Assembly: GCF_003751385.1 (NCBI RefSeq)
Contig: NZ_RJVA01000015.1
Location: 126,336 to 190,335 of the forward strand
Direction of reading: 5' to 3'
Source: Desulfosoma caldarium
GTDB lineage: Bacteria > Desulfobacterota > Syntrophobacteria > Syntrophobacterales > DSM-9756
DNA: 64,000 nucleotides
The notes beneath the pieces were generated by a model, which was not told the DNA's origin, made no database searches, and worked only from the letters and a program-made list of their open reading frames with translations. Each line of letters begins with the position of its first letter. Within the stretch, counting starts at the first letter, position 1. Positions 37,884-47,081 of the stretch are shown piece after piece. A program made the position numbers and the translations under genes.

Positions 37884-39200
37884 ATGGATGCCTTGTTTTT
37901 ATCACGTCTACAGTTTGCCGCCGCCACCTATTTTCATTTTCTCTTTGTGCCCTTGACGCTGGGTTTGTCCATTCTCATCGCCGTCATGGAAACCAAGTTT
38001 GCACGATCGGGGGATGACGAATATCAACGCATGGCCAAGTTTTGGGGAAAAATCTTTTTGATCAATTTCGCCGTGGGCGTGGTCACGGGAATCACCCTGG
38101 AATTTCAGTTTGGTACCAACTGGTCGCGATATTCTCGCTATGTGGGCGACATCTTCGGTTCCTTGTTGGCTATCGAAGCCACGGCGGCCTTTTTTCTAGA
38201 ATCCACCTTTATTGCCGTCTGGGCGCTCACGTGGAATCGACTGTCCGCCAAGGCTCATGCCGTTACTATCTGGCTTGTGGCCTTTGCGTCCAATCTTTCC
38301 GCCGTATGGATCCTTACGGCCAATGCCTGGATGCACCATCCCGTGGGCTACACGCTTCGTGGCGGCCGAGCGGAACTGACGGATTTTCTCGCCGTGGTGA
38401 CCCAGCCTTTCGCCTGGCATACGATTCTGCACACCCTCAGCGGCGCCTACATTCTCTCGGGCATGTTCGTCATGGGCGTGAGCGCCTATCATCTGCTTCG
38501 GCGCCAGCATGTGAGTTTCTTCAGCCGGTCGTTTCGCATGGGGACCGTCATGGCTCTCATCTTTTCCGTGGTGGCCGTGGTTCACGGCCATGTGCAGGGT
38601 TCCGAAGTGGCACGCGTGCAACCCTCCAAGCTGGCGGCCATGGAATCCCTGTGGGAAACCAAGCAGAGGGCCCCTCAGTATTTGCTGGTCATTCCCGATG
38701 AAAAGCGAGAACGCAACCGACTGGAACTGGGAGCTCTTCCCGGCGTGCTCAGCCTGCTCGCCTACCACGACGTGAACGCCACGGTCAGAGGCCTCAAGGA
38801 TTTTCCCAAGGAAGACCGCCCTCCCGTGACCCTCACCTTTCTCGCGTTTCGCCTCATGATCGGCCTGGGATTTCTCTTTCCCGTGCTGGCCCTGTGGGCG
38901 TGGTGGAAAAGGCACCGTCTGCTGGAAAGCCCCCGGCTTCTCAAAGTCATGCTTTACTCCATTCCTTTGCCGTATCTCGCTTGCCAGGCGGGCTGGACCG
39001 TCACGGAAGTGGGCCGGCAGCCGTGGGTCGTCTACGGCGTCATGCGCACGTCCGATGCCGTCTCACCCATCGCCGCCTCTCAGGTGGCCGTGTCGCTCAC
39101 CGCTTTCATCGTGGTCTATTCCCTGCTGGGTCTCGTGGCCTTTGTGCTCATGGCCCGCTACGCCAAACGAGGACCGGCGATGGAAACAGCGCAATCGTGA
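37884..39200 (+). CDS. cydA: Cytochrome bd quinol oxidase subunit I
   Basis: 438 residues from ATG 37884 behind AAGGAGGAACACTCG. About nine membrane helices. The haem b595 ligand region is SRLQFAAATYFHFLFVPLTLG, and GWTVTEVGRQPWVVYGVMRT is the diagnostic CydA motif in the quinol-site half. The quinol loop is short, as in many anaerobes, giving a protein shorter than the E. coli enzyme (about 520). It accepts electrons from menaquinol and reduces oxygen to water. The gap to roo is 55 bases. Confidence 0.95.
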   Translation: MDALFLSRLQFAAATYFHFLFVPLTLGLSILIAVMETKFARSGDDEYQRMAKFWGKIFLINFAVGVVTGITLEFQFGTNWSRYSRYVGDIFGSLLAIEATAAFFLESTFIAVWALTWNRLSAKAHAVTIWLVAFASNLSAVWILTANAWMHHPVGYTLRGGRAELTDFLAVVTQPFAWHTILHTLSGAYILSGMFVMGVSAYHLLRRQHVSFFSRSFRMGTVMALIFSVVAVVHGHVQGSEVARVQPSKLAAMESLWETKQRAPQYLLVIPDEKRERNRLELGALPGVLSLLAYHDVNATVRGLKDFPKEDRPPVTLTFLAFRLMIGLGFLFPVLALWAWWKRHRLLESPRLLKVMLYSIPLPYLACQAGWTVTEVGRQPWVVYGVMRTSDAVSPIAASQVAVSLTAFIVVYSLLGLVAFVLMARYAKRGPAMETAQS

Positions 39201-39226
39201 CGGGATTTTCAACAGGAGGTTGGTCC

Positions 39227-40270
39227 ATGCTTGCAACCGTATGGTTTCTGCTTTGGGGCCTGTTGTGGGCCGTCTATTTCATGCTAGGCGGGTTTGACCT
39301 GGGCCTGGGTGTGGTGCAGCCCTTCGTGGCACGATCGGAAGAGGATCGGCGCCTGATCGGCCAGGCCATGGGTCCGTATTGGAACGGAAACGAGGTGTGG
39401 CTCATCGCCGCCGGCGGGGTCACTTTTGCCGCCTTTCCTACCACCTATGCTGTCATGTTCAGCGGCCTCTACGCAGCCCTCATGCTCATTCTTTTTGGGC
39501 TCATTCTGCGAGGGGTCGCCTTGGAGTTTCGTCACCTGGGTTCCGGGTCTGGCTGGAAATCCCTATGGGACGCCTGTCTTTTCGTGGGAAGCTTGCTCCC
39601 CGCATTTCTTTTGGGTGTGGCCTTTGCCAACATTTTTCAAGGCATTCCCATCGATGAAAACGGCGTGTTTCAGGGAAGCCTTTTGACCCTTCTGAACCCG
39701 TATGGACTGCTGGGAGGTTTGCTGTTTCTGCTGCTTTTCGTGGAACACGGCACGCTGTGGTTGGCGCTTAAGACCACCGGCACCCTGCACGATCAAGCCG
39801 CACGGCTGGCCAAAGGCCTCTGGTGGGTTCTGGCCGCCACGGCCGTAGGCTTTCTTGTGGCTACCTGGTTCGCCACACGCCTCTACGCCAACTACCTCGA
39901 AAACCCCATGCTCTTTTCCGTCCCTATCGTGCTCATTCCGGCTCTGACCGTGGGGGCCCTTTTCGCCATGCGTTTCTTTGCGGCCAGGAACCATTGGGGG
40001 CGTGCCTGGGTGGCTTCGGCTCTAACCATCGTGGGGGCCACCTTTTTCGGCGTCGTGGGCCTGTACCCCAACATGTTGCCTTCGAGTCTCAACCCCACCT
40101 ACAGCCTCACCGTGCACAACGCCTCTTCGAGCCCCTTGACTCTCAAGATTATGCTTGTCGTGGCGGTGATCTTTGTGCCCATCGTCCTAGCCTACCAGGG
40201 CTGGGCCTACAGACTGTTTCACCGCAAGGTGAGCCTGGATGAGGCGGCCTACGCCTACGAAGAGGCCTAG
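39227..40270 (+). CDS. cydB: Cytochrome bd quinol oxidase subunit II
   Basis: 347 residues from ATG 39227 (AACAGGAGGTTGGTCC). Typical CydB features: FMLGGFDLGLGVVQPFVARS, MGPYWNGNEVWLIAAGGVTF and the C-terminal PNMLPSSLNPTYSLTVHNAS, with eight or more membrane helices. It is 26 bases after cydA and ends at 40270. No CydX-like peptide is seen directly after it; instead a long perfect hairpin begins eight bases later. Confidence 0.95.
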   Translation: MLATVWFLLWGLLWAVYFMLGGFDLGLGVVQPFVARSEEDRRLIGQAMGPYWNGNEVWLIAAGGVTFAAFPTTYAVMFSGLYAALMLILFGLILRGVALEFRHLGSGSGWKSLWDACLFVGSLLPAFLLGVAFANIFQGIPIDENGVFQGSLLTLLNPYGLLGGLLFLLLFVEHGTLWLALKTTGTLHDQAARLAKGLWWVLAATAVGFLVATWFATRLYANYLENPMLFSVPIVLIPALTVGALFAMRFFAARNHWGRAWVASALTIVGATFFGVVGLYPNMLPSSLNPTYSLTVHNASSSPLTLKIMLVVAVIFVPIVLAYQGWAYRLFHRKVSLDEAAYAYEEA

Positions 40271-40277
40271 ATATGGC

Positions 40278-40319
40278 GACAAAGCCAGCTTGGATCGAGG
40301 AGGCCAAGCTGGCTTTGTC
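40278..40319. promoter_or_regulatory. Perfect 16-bp hairpin after cydB
   Basis: GACAAAGCCAGCTTGG (40278-40293) and its exact reverse complement (40304-40319) flank a 10-base loop, eight bases after the cydB stop. No T tract follows, so it is not a standard intrinsic terminator on either strand. It could be a 3'-end processing or stability element, a Rho-dependent end structure or a protein-binding palindrome. Confidence 0.65.
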
Positions 40320-40734
40320 GGCCCTGGCCGAATGCTTTGAGAGCGCCTTTGAAGAAGTGGGGCTCTTTCCTGAGCGGCCCATGCCTTCACCGGTTTTTTC
40401 GCGGGCTGAAAGCCTGCACGCTTGGGAAGGAAGATCCCTAGCCGAAAAGACCCTTGTTGAAAGCGGGCCTCGAAGACCCGGCATCAGAAAAAAAACCACG
40501 CCAGCCAAAATGTGACGAACACGGCCCATGCCAGAGGCCCGCGCTCCCGGGAAGGTCCCTTTCATCCTAGGCAAGGTCGTCCCGGAGCGAGAGGAAACGC
40601 TCGTGGGGCGCCACAGATTTGCTGAAGCCTATGGCTGACCCAAGTGCTGAATCCCACCTTGTCCTTGAGCGCGAAATGGCCTTCGCGCCCTTTCTTTGGC
40701 CGCCTCACGTTGCCCTTTTCTTGCATTCCCATCC
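40320..40734. other. Gap between cyd hairpin and qrc promoter
   Basis: About 415 bases. A plus-strand frame 40273-40515 (80 residues) starts inside the hairpin and is not accepted as a gene. A hydrophobic tail (PLAWAVFVTFWLAWFFF) can be read on the minus strand at about 40550-40485, but its frame has a stop just before and no start codon. Confidence 0.35.
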
Positions 40735-40764
40735 TTGACAAGCGGAAAAAATTGTAGGTAAAAG
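40735..40764 (+). promoter_or_regulatory. Probable promoter of the qrc operon
   Basis: A consensus -35 TTGACA (40735-40740) and a -10 candidate TAAAAG (40759-40764) are spaced by 18 A-rich bases, about 120 bases upstream of the qrcA start in the only AT-rich patch of this gap. Confidence 0.45.
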
Positions 40765-40883
40765 AACTGTGTTTGTGAAAAAATGCTTTTAACGGAAGGT
40801 CAAAGTATTGAGCGGAAAAGGCCTCATTCTTTTTTCTCGTGTTTTTTCTTTCTGTTAACCCTTCAAAGGCGTGGGGCGGACTC

Positions 40884-41441
40884 ATGGGCGAAGTGAAAAA
40901 GAGCGCGTCACAAAGGGGCGTCGGCATGATTGCTTTTCTTGCCGGATTTATTGGAGCGCTTCTCGTGGGATGGGTCGTCTTTCCCAACGTGTTGTATTCC
41001 ACAAAGACGCAGCCCATTACGTTCCTGCATTCTTCCCATCAGGACAGCGACTGTCAGGACTGCCATTTTTTTCGCGAGGACGGGTCCTATAATGGGCTGC
41101 CCAAGCTGGAAACCTGTGCGGAATGTCATGAGGAGCCGATGGGGGAAAGTCCTGAGGAACAAAAGCTGGTCGAAGAATACATTCAGCAGGAACGGGAGAT
41201 TCCGTGGTTGGTCTATGCGTGGCAGCCGGACAACGTGTATTTTTCCCACGCCGCGCACACGGAAACGCAAGGCATCGAGTGTGTGCGATGCCATCGGGAC
41301 GTGACCAAAGAAACCAAGAATCCGCCTTTTAAGGAAAACCGTCTCACCGGCTACAGCGACAAGACCATGAAGATGGTGGAATGCGAAAAATGCCATGCGG
41401 AGCGGGGGGTCAGCAACGCCTGTCATGTGTGTCACAAGTAG
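40884..41441 (+). CDS. qrcA: Qrc complex multihaem cytochrome c subunit
   Basis: 185 residues from ATG 40884. A single N-terminal membrane helix (GMIAFLAGFIGALLVGWVVF) anchors a periplasmic domain with five CxxCH motifs: CQDCH, CAECH, CVRCH, CEKCH and CHVCH, the last at the extreme C-terminus. QrcA receives electrons from periplasmic hydrogenases or formate dehydrogenases via cytochrome c3 and passes them to the rest of the complex. QrcA of Desulfovibrio is described as hexahaem; I count five attachment motifs here. The next three genes complete the complex in the known order. Confidence 0.88.
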   Translation: MGEVKKSASQRGVGMIAFLAGFIGALLVGWVVFPNVLYSTKTQPITFLHSSHQDSDCQDCHFFREDGSYNGLPKLETCAECHEEPMGESPEEQKLVEEYIQQEREIPWLVYAWQPDNVYFSHAAHTETQGIECVRCHRDVTKETKNPPFKENRLTGYSDKTMKMVECEKCHAERGVSNACHVCHK

Positions 41442-41517
41442 GGCAGGTGCCGCCGCGGGCTGAAGGTTTGGCTGAGACCCATGAGGTCCCTAACCGAATG
41501 AACGCGAGGGATTTGGA

Positions 41518-43926
41518 ATGAGTCTTGGGCGAAGAGCGTTTTTACAGTTTGTGGGCGGAGCCATTGGGGGCACGTTGCTCACCCCTATCCCCTGGAAATT
41601 AGCCGACGATTCCGCCATATGGACGCAAAATTGGTCGTGGCGGCCGTCGCCCGAGCGGGGCGAGATCACGCGCGTGCACAGCATTTGCCAGATGTGCCCG
41701 GGAGGGTGCGGTATCACGGTTCGTTTGGTCAACGGCCGCCGCGCCGTGGCCGTGACGGGCAATGCGGCGCATGCCTTGAGCAGGGGCGGCGTGTGTCCCT
41801 TAGGGGCGTCCGGTTTGCAGTACCTTTATGCCCCCTACCGCATTGCCAAGCCGTTGAAGCAAAAGGGGGCGCGAGGCGATGTCAAGGGATTTCAAGAAAT
41901 TTCCTGGGATGAAGCCCTGAAAGAGGTAGCCACCAAACTGACCCAGCTGCGCGCCGAGGGCAAATCCCATACCGTGGCCTGCCTCACCGGCCAGAAACGC
42001 TCCACCATAGCCCCGCTGTGGCGGCAGTTTCTTACGGCATACGGATCCCCCAATTTTTACACCATGCCCGATGCCTCCGACAGCGCGCGCTTGGCCGTGG
42101 CGCTGACCACGGGCACCGACGCAGACATCGGATTTCGGTGGCACAAAGCCTCCTATGTGCTTTCCTTCGGTGCCCCTTTGCTGGAAGGCTGGGGAAGTCC
42201 CGTTTACTTGCAACAGATTTTTAGCCTCTGGCAGACAGAAAGACTCGGGGTTCCCAAGACACTGTGGGTTCACGTGGATGCTCGAGCGAGCCTCACAGCG
42301 TCCAAGGCTCATCGCTGGATTGCCTGCCAGCCGGGCACGGAGGCGGCTTTGGCCTTGGGCATAGCACATGTTCTGGTGCGGGAAAAACTCTACGATGCGG
42401 CTTTCGTGGCGGACAAGGTCTTCGGCTTTGAAGATTGGGTGGACCTCTCGGGCGCGCAGCGCAAAGGGTTCAAGAGCCTGGTGCTGACCCAATACGGGCT
42501 GGACGAGGTGTCCAAGATCACCGGCGTGGCGCCTCAAACCATTCAGGAACTGGCTCGGCAATTGGCGCAGCAAAAGTATCCACTGGTGGTCTGGGGCCAG
42601 GACAAGGGAGAGAAACCCAATAACCTTTACCACGACCTGGCCTTCTTGGCCCTCAACGCCCTGTTGGGCAATCTCTCACCTGCCGGAACACTGGCTCTGG
42701 TGCCCCATGATCCATGGACGGTATTTCCGGAACCCGTTCTGGATGCGGAAGCCTACCGAGGGCTTGGACAACCCGCCTTGGGGCGCCCTGCCACGGTGCC
42801 TCGCACCAAGGTTCCCGTCAACACGGTCATGCTCTTCCTGGAAGCCATGGCGGCCGGGTCCGAATATCCCGTGGAACTCCTGTTCGTCCACGAAGCCAAC
42901 CCTGTCTACAGTTTGCAGGAAACGTCACTGGTCACCCAGGCCTTTCAAAAGGCGGGCATGGTCGTCTCCTTTTCTTCCTACATGGACGAAACCTCGCAGT
43001 GGGCAGATCTGGTCCTTCCCAACCACAACGCGTTGGAACGGCTCGATGACGTCATCGGGTTACCCGGCGCCCCCGTGGCCACCTATGCGCTAGCATCCCC
43101 CATCTTGAAGCCGCACCATGACACGCGGTCCACCGGAGATGTTGTGCTTTCGCTGGCCGCGGCGCTGGGGGGCGGCGTGGCGCAAAGCCTTCCGTGGAAG
43201 TCTTACGAAGAAGTGCTCAAGAGAAGGGTTTCGGTCATTGCAGAAACCCGATCGGGCCTGGTGGCGGCTGCAGGCAGCTTTGACCCTGCCAGGGTCTCCG
43301 CGGATCGAGGCTTGGCACCCAATTACAAGGACGCCACAGACCTGTGGAACAAGCTCAAAGCCGGAGCCTGCTGGGTGGATGCGGCGCCCACGCCGCTAAG
43401 TTTTGCTACACCGTCGCAGCGTTACGAACTGGCCTGCCAGGGACTCATGTCCAGCGTCTCCCCTTCGGCTTCCGACGAACTGTTCTTGCCGAGGTTTCAT
43501 CCCCTGAAACCTTCGGGCGACGAAAGCGAATACCCCTTGTTGCTCACAACCTACGCCACGCTGATGCTTTCGGAAGGCTATGTGCCCAACGCTCCGTTCA
43601 TGAACAAACTGCTTCCGGACGATCTTCTGCGCGCCCAAGACGTGTTCGTGGACATTCACCCGGAAACGGCGCGGTCCTTAGGACTGACCGACAAGGGATC
43701 TGCGCTGCTGAAGACTCCTCGAGGAGAAGCCCGCGTGCGGGTGCGGATCACGACGGGAGTACGGCCCGGGGTCGTAGCCGTGCCTCAGGGATTCGGGCAC
43801 ACGGCCTACGACGCCTATGTGCAGAACAAGGGCTTCAATGCCAACAGCCTCGTCGAAGTACAGCTGGATCCCGTGACGGGTCTGGGCACGGTGTGGGCGA
43901 CTCGAGCCCAACTTCGGCGGGCTTAG
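41518..43926 (+). CDS. qrcB: Qrc complex molybdopterin-family subunit
   Basis: 802 residues. The N-terminus LGRRAFLQFVGGAIGGTLL is a twin-arginine signal. A 4Fe-4S site follows (CQMCPGGCGITVRL and, further on, GGVCPLGASG), and the long domain resembles molybdopterin oxidoreductases of the polysulfide reductase type (PsrA-like), including VCLTGQKRSTI-type and FVHEANPVYSL segments and a C-terminal molydopterin-dinucleotide domain. Members studied in sulfate reducers are reported to lack a bound metal cofactor and to serve in electron transfer. Starts 76 bases after qrcA. Confidence 0.88.
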   Translation: MSLGRRAFLQFVGGAIGGTLLTPIPWKLADDSAIWTQNWSWRPSPERGEITRVHSICQMCPGGCGITVRLVNGRRAVAVTGNAAHALSRGGVCPLGASGLQYLYAPYRIAKPLKQKGARGDVKGFQEISWDEALKEVATKLTQLRAEGKSHTVACLTGQKRSTIAPLWRQFLTAYGSPNFYTMPDASDSARLAVALTTGTDADIGFRWHKASYVLSFGAPLLEGWGSPVYLQQIFSLWQTERLGVPKTLWVHVDARASLTASKAHRWIACQPGTEAALALGIAHVLVREKLYDAAFVADKVFGFEDWVDLSGAQRKGFKSLVLTQYGLDEVSKITGVAPQTIQELARQLAQQKYPLVVWGQDKGEKPNNLYHDLAFLALNALLGNLSPAGTLALVPHDPWTVFPEPVLDAEAYRGLGQPALGRPATVPRTKVPVNTVMLFLEAMAAGSEYPVELLFVHEANPVYSLQETSLVTQAFQKAGMVVSFSSYMDETSQWADLVLPNHNALERLDDVIGLPGAPVATYALASPILKPHHDTRSTGDVVLSLAAALGGGVAQSLPWKSYEEVLKRRVSVIAETRSGLVAAAGSFDPARVSADRGLAPNYKDATDLWNKLKAGACWVDAAPTPLSFATPSQRYELACQGLMSSVSPSASDELFLPRFHPLKPSGDESEYPLLLTTYATLMLSEGYVPNAPFMNKLLPDDLLRAQDVFVDIHPETARSLGLTDKGSALLKTPRGEARVRVRITTGVRPGVVAVPQGFGHTAYDAYVQNKGFNANSLVEVQLDPVTGLGTVWATRAQLRRA

Positions 43927-44000
43927 GAAATTCAATGCATCGGTCGCCCGGCTTCTGTCCTAGCGGCCTGTGGTTGTCAGCCTAACAGAGGATGTCACCC

Positions 44001-44762
44001 ATGAGTGGAAGCGCACATTCGGAGCATGCGGAAAGCAAGGTCCGTTACGGCATGGTCATCGATTTGGACAAGTGCACCGGCTGTGGAGCCTGTTCGGTGG
44101 CCTGCCAGCAGGAAAACAACGTCTCTTTTCGGCCCGATGAAAGCGACAAACTGCGCACCTTGTCCTGGATGACTTTGTATCGGCTGGAAAACGGTGCGGA
44201 CTATCCCGACTATCGCGTGGCCATGCTGCCTCGGCCCTGCATGCACTGCGATTCGCCACACCATTCCCCGTGCACTTTTGTGTGCCCGGTCAACGCCACC
44301 ATTCGCGACGAACACACGGGCATCGTGGACCATGTGGCCGTACGCTGCATCGGATGCCGCTACTGCATGGTGGCCTGCCCCTATCATGCCCGTTCCTTCA
44401 ACTGGTGGGATCCCACATGGCCCAAATCCATGGAAGCCATGCTCACACCCGAGGTGAGCCCGCGGATGCGCGGTGTGGTGGAAAAATGCACCTTTTGCCA
44501 TCACCGCTTGAACCTGGCTCGAGACCGCGCTCGACTCAATGGAGAAGACCCGGACACGGTCGTCTACACGCCGGCGTGCGCGGAAGCGTGCCCCACCCGC
44601 GCCATCACCTTTGGCAACCTCAAGGACCCGAACAGTGAGGTGGCCAAGCTGGCCAAGGATGCTCGAGCCTTTCGCATTCTGGAAAAACTGCACACGGAAC
44701 CCAAGGTCTATTACCTGAGTTCCGCGCAGTGGATACGGCGTCAGTCGGACAACAATCTGTGA
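44001..44762 (+). CDS. qrcC: Qrc complex iron-sulfur subunit
   Basis: 253 residues. ATG 44001 is preferred because AGAGG lies nine bases upstream; the in-frame ATG at 43992 would sit inside that site. Four ferredoxin-like Cys clusters are visible: CTGCGACSVAC, CMHCDSPHHSPCTFVC, CIGCRYCMVAC and CTFCHH with CAEACPTRAI, which fit a PsrB/NrfC-like periplasmic subunit carrying several Fe-S clusters. There is no signal peptide, so it would be exported together with the TAT-tagged QrcB. It wires QrcB to the membrane subunit. Confidence 0.9.
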   Translation: MSGSAHSEHAESKVRYGMVIDLDKCTGCGACSVACQQENNVSFRPDESDKLRTLSWMTLYRLENGADYPDYRVAMLPRPCMHCDSPHHSPCTFVCPVNATIRDEHTGIVDHVAVRCIGCRYCMVACPYHARSFNWWDPTWPKSMEAMLTPEVSPRMRGVVEKCTFCHHRLNLARDRARLNGEDPDTVVYTPACAEACPTRAITFGNLKDPNSEVAKLAKDARAFRILEKLHTEPKVYYLSSAQWIRRQSDNNL

Positions 44763-44799
44763 TGTCTTGAGCATTCCTAGACTTTTTCAGGAGTCCGCT

Positions 44800-46041
44800 A
44801 TGGATAAGGCTTTGATTCCGGAAGGTGTGAAGCGGTGCCCACTGCCGGTTTTTGGCTTGTGGATGTTGTTCTTGCTGGCGGTGATCGCCTGGGGCATCTA
44901 CGCCGGCCTGACCGTCCTCATCAAGGGGTTGAACGTTACCGGTTTAAACAACTACTTCGGCTTCGGGCTCTATATCACGGTGGATCTCGGCATCATCGCT
45001 TTGGGTGCCGGAGCCTTCTTTTCCGGCTTCATGTATTACGGCCTGTCCCGATTCTTTCCTCGACTCAAAGAGCTTCACAAGATCATCAATCTGGCCGTCA
45101 TTGTGGGGTTTTGCTGTTACACCGGTGCCTTGTTGGTGCTTCTTTTGGAAATCGGGCAGCCGCTTAGAGGCTGGTTCGGCTACTGGCACGCCAACGTGCA
45201 TTCCATGCTCACGGAAGTCATCTTTTGTATTTCCTGTTACGCCATCGTGTTGATCATCGAATTTGTGCCCATCATATTGGAAAATCGTAAGCTGGACGCC
45301 GTGAAACCCCTGCACATCTTTGGGCATAATCTCCATGAGATCATGGCCATCTTTGCCATGACCGGAACCTTTTTAAGCTTTTTCCATCAGGGCTCTCTGG
45401 GCGGTGTGCCCGGCGTCATGTTCGGACGCCCCTTTGCTTACCGCACCGGGTTTTTTATCTGGCCCTGGACCTTCTTTCTGTTCACCCTTTCGGCCATGGC
45501 CTGCGGTCCCGCCTTTACGGCACTCATTTGCCGGATCATCGAAAAGGTGAGTCGCAAGACTCTTGTGGACCGCAGTGTTTATGAACTGATTGCCAAGGTC
45601 ACCGGCAGCTTGCTTCTGATCTACCTCATCTTAAAAACCCTGGATACTCTCTACTGGGCCCTGGACACGGCGCCCGGCTTCGGATTCAAGCTCAGCGACT
45701 TCTACGAGGCGCCCTACGGCATGTGGCTTCTCTTTACAGAACTGGGCGTCTGCGGTGTCCTTCCGGTCATTCTGCTGCTCACGCCCCAGACCAGGAATTC
45801 CAACGGCCTGCTCTTCCTGGGCTTCTTCCTCAACTGCGCAGGAATCGTCATCAACCGGTTCGTCATGACCGTGCAAGCGTTGGCCATTCCCGTGATGCCT
45901 TTTGATCAGTGGGCGGTCTACATCCCTACATGGGCCGAATGGGCGCCGTGCATTGCCATGCTGGCTTACGGGGCCGTCATCGTGTCGTTGTCGTATCGGT
46001 ATCTGCCCATATTCCCGAGAGAAAAAGAGCTGAATCCTTGA
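44800..46041 (+). CDS. qrcD: Qrc complex NrfD-like membrane subunit
   Basis: 413 residues from ATG 44800 (CAGGAGTCC upstream). About ten membrane helices of the NrfD/PsrC family: VIAWGIYAGLTVLIKGLNVT, NYFGFGLYITVDLGIIALGA, then LLLEIGQPLRGWFGYWHANV, which carries the charged residues near the quinone site. It would bind and reduce menaquinone on electrons from QrcA-C, completing a proton-translocating or charge-separating loop in sulfate respiration. A terminator-like hairpin follows at 46134. Confidence 0.9.
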   Translation: MDKALIPEGVKRCPLPVFGLWMLFLLAVIAWGIYAGLTVLIKGLNVTGLNNYFGFGLYITVDLGIIALGAGAFFSGFMYYGLSRFFPRLKELHKIINLAVIVGFCCYTGALLVLLLEIGQPLRGWFGYWHANVHSMLTEVIFCISCYAIVLIIEFVPIILENRKLDAVKPLHIFGHNLHEIMAIFAMTGTFLSFFHQGSLGGVPGVMFGRPFAYRTGFFIWPWTFFLFTLSAMACGPAFTALICRIIEKVSRKTLVDRSVYELIAKVTGSLLLIYLILKTLDTLYWALDTAPGFGFKLSDFYEAPYGMWLLFTELGVCGVLPVILLLTPQTRNSNGLLFLGFFLNCAGIVINRFVMTVQALAIPVMPFDQWAVYIPTWAEWAPCIAMLAYGAVIVSLSYRYLPIFPREKELNP

Positions 46042-46133
46042 GAGCGCTCAGATCCACCTGTTCCTCTCATGAACTCGGTTTCAGGAGTGAGTCTGAGGGG
46101 GCTCGGTGCTCATTGGAGCGGTACAGGGTATAG

Positions 46134-46168
46134 CAGGGAGCGACGGCGCAGGGACGCCTCGCTCCCTG
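46134..46168 (+). terminator. Terminator-like hairpin after qrcD
   Basis: CAGGGAGCGA (46134-46143) and TCGCTCCCTG (46159-46168) form a perfect 10-bp stem with a 15-base loop, followed by TGGCTTTTG. It lies 93 bases after the qrcD stop and separates the qrc genes from the next pair of membrane genes. Confidence 0.55.
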
Positions 46169-46268
46169 TGGCTTTTGTGGGTCGGCCTTAGGGTTTGACA
46201 CGCCCTGTTGTAGGTGTTACCCTTCGACCTTCTGAATAACTTTATCACGGCTGAGGCGTTGGTCTTTC

Positions 46269-47057
46269 ATGCGTACCGAAAAACCCCGGCTTCTGGATTT
46301 CTTTGAAAGCCACCACCATTTGAAGTTAGTCCTGTCCCTGACGGTGCTTTTTTTGCTCATTCTCGAAACCCTTATTTACCTGACGGCAGCCAGTCAGGCG
46401 GGTCAAAGGACGCGGCTGATTATCACCAACACGGAAGGACAAAAGGTTTACGAGACCACGGGAAGCACCCTGTCGAGTTACGAAAAAATGGTCTTTGAAA
46501 GTACCTTTGGGCCCTTGGACCGCTATCGCATGCAGCTGCACAGCGAGGAGCGCCCGTTTCCGTTTCGAGCCTGGCTGTCCGCGGCCGTGGGGATTCCGGT
46601 AGGCCTCATTTTGATCATCGCCTTTGCCATCAAGGCATTCTTGAGTCTCCTATACGGCGATGCGGAGCCACCGCCTGCTGCCCAGGCCCAGATGGGATCC
46701 GCCGAAGGGCGTTTGGGTTCCGTCTTTGAACTGTTCCGAGGCATTTCTGTCTTTCACGTGGGCATCCTGGTCGTGGTGAGCGTCATTTTATTTTGGATGG
46801 TTCCCAATCTGCTGGGCGACTTCGGCCGCGTGACCTGGACGTTTCTCAAAGAATACAAAATTCTGGTTTTTGGAGGCGCCTTATTCCTGGCCGGTATCTT
46901 GATTTGGATCATTTATCTGCGTTATCGATTGTCGAAGCAGGTTCTTCAAAACCAAGTGGAAATCGAAAAACTTCGGCTCGAATACCATCGAGCGTGCGAC
47001 AATCGTCCTCTGGAACTGCTGACGGCTTCGCACTCCGAGCCCCGCTCCGACGCTTAA
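46269..47057 (+). CDS. Hypothetical membrane protein
   Basis: 262 residues. One membrane helix near residues 19-40 (LVLSLTVLFLLILETLIYLT), a periplasm-facing stretch with LIITNTEGQKVYETTGSTLS, a second helix at about 99-120, then two more (VGILVVVSVILFWMVPNLLG and ILVFGGALFLAGILIWIIYL), and a basic-acidic C-terminal helix (QVLQNQVEIEKLRLEYH). No family recognised. It begins 227 bases after qrcD and is followed after 24 bases by another unknown membrane protein, so the two form a likely operon. Confidence 0.65.
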   Translation: MRTEKPRLLDFFESHHHLKLVLSLTVLFLLILETLIYLTAASQAGQRTRLIITNTEGQKVYETTGSTLSSYEKMVFESTFGPLDRYRMQLHSEERPFPFRAWLSAAVGIPVGLILIIAFAIKAFLSLLYGDAEPPPAAQAQMGSAEGRLGSVFELFRGISVFHVGILVVVSVILFWMVPNLLGDFGRVTWTFLKEYKILVFGGALFLAGILIWIIYLRYRLSKQVLQNQVEIEKLRLEYHRACDNRPLELLTASHSEPRSDA

Positions 47058-47081
47058 TGTGCCCGGGGAAAGGATTCGCCC

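Noticed and set aside
40273..40515. 80-residue plus-strand frame after cydB
   Set aside because: Its first codons are the arm of the perfect hairpin, there is no ribosome binding site, and the second half is low-quality sequence; CydX-like features (a single hydrophobic helix) are absent.
40485..40560. Hydrophobic tail readable on the minus strand (PLAWAVFVTFWLAWFFF)
   Set aside because: A stop precedes it and no start codon is available, so it cannot be a gene as it stands.
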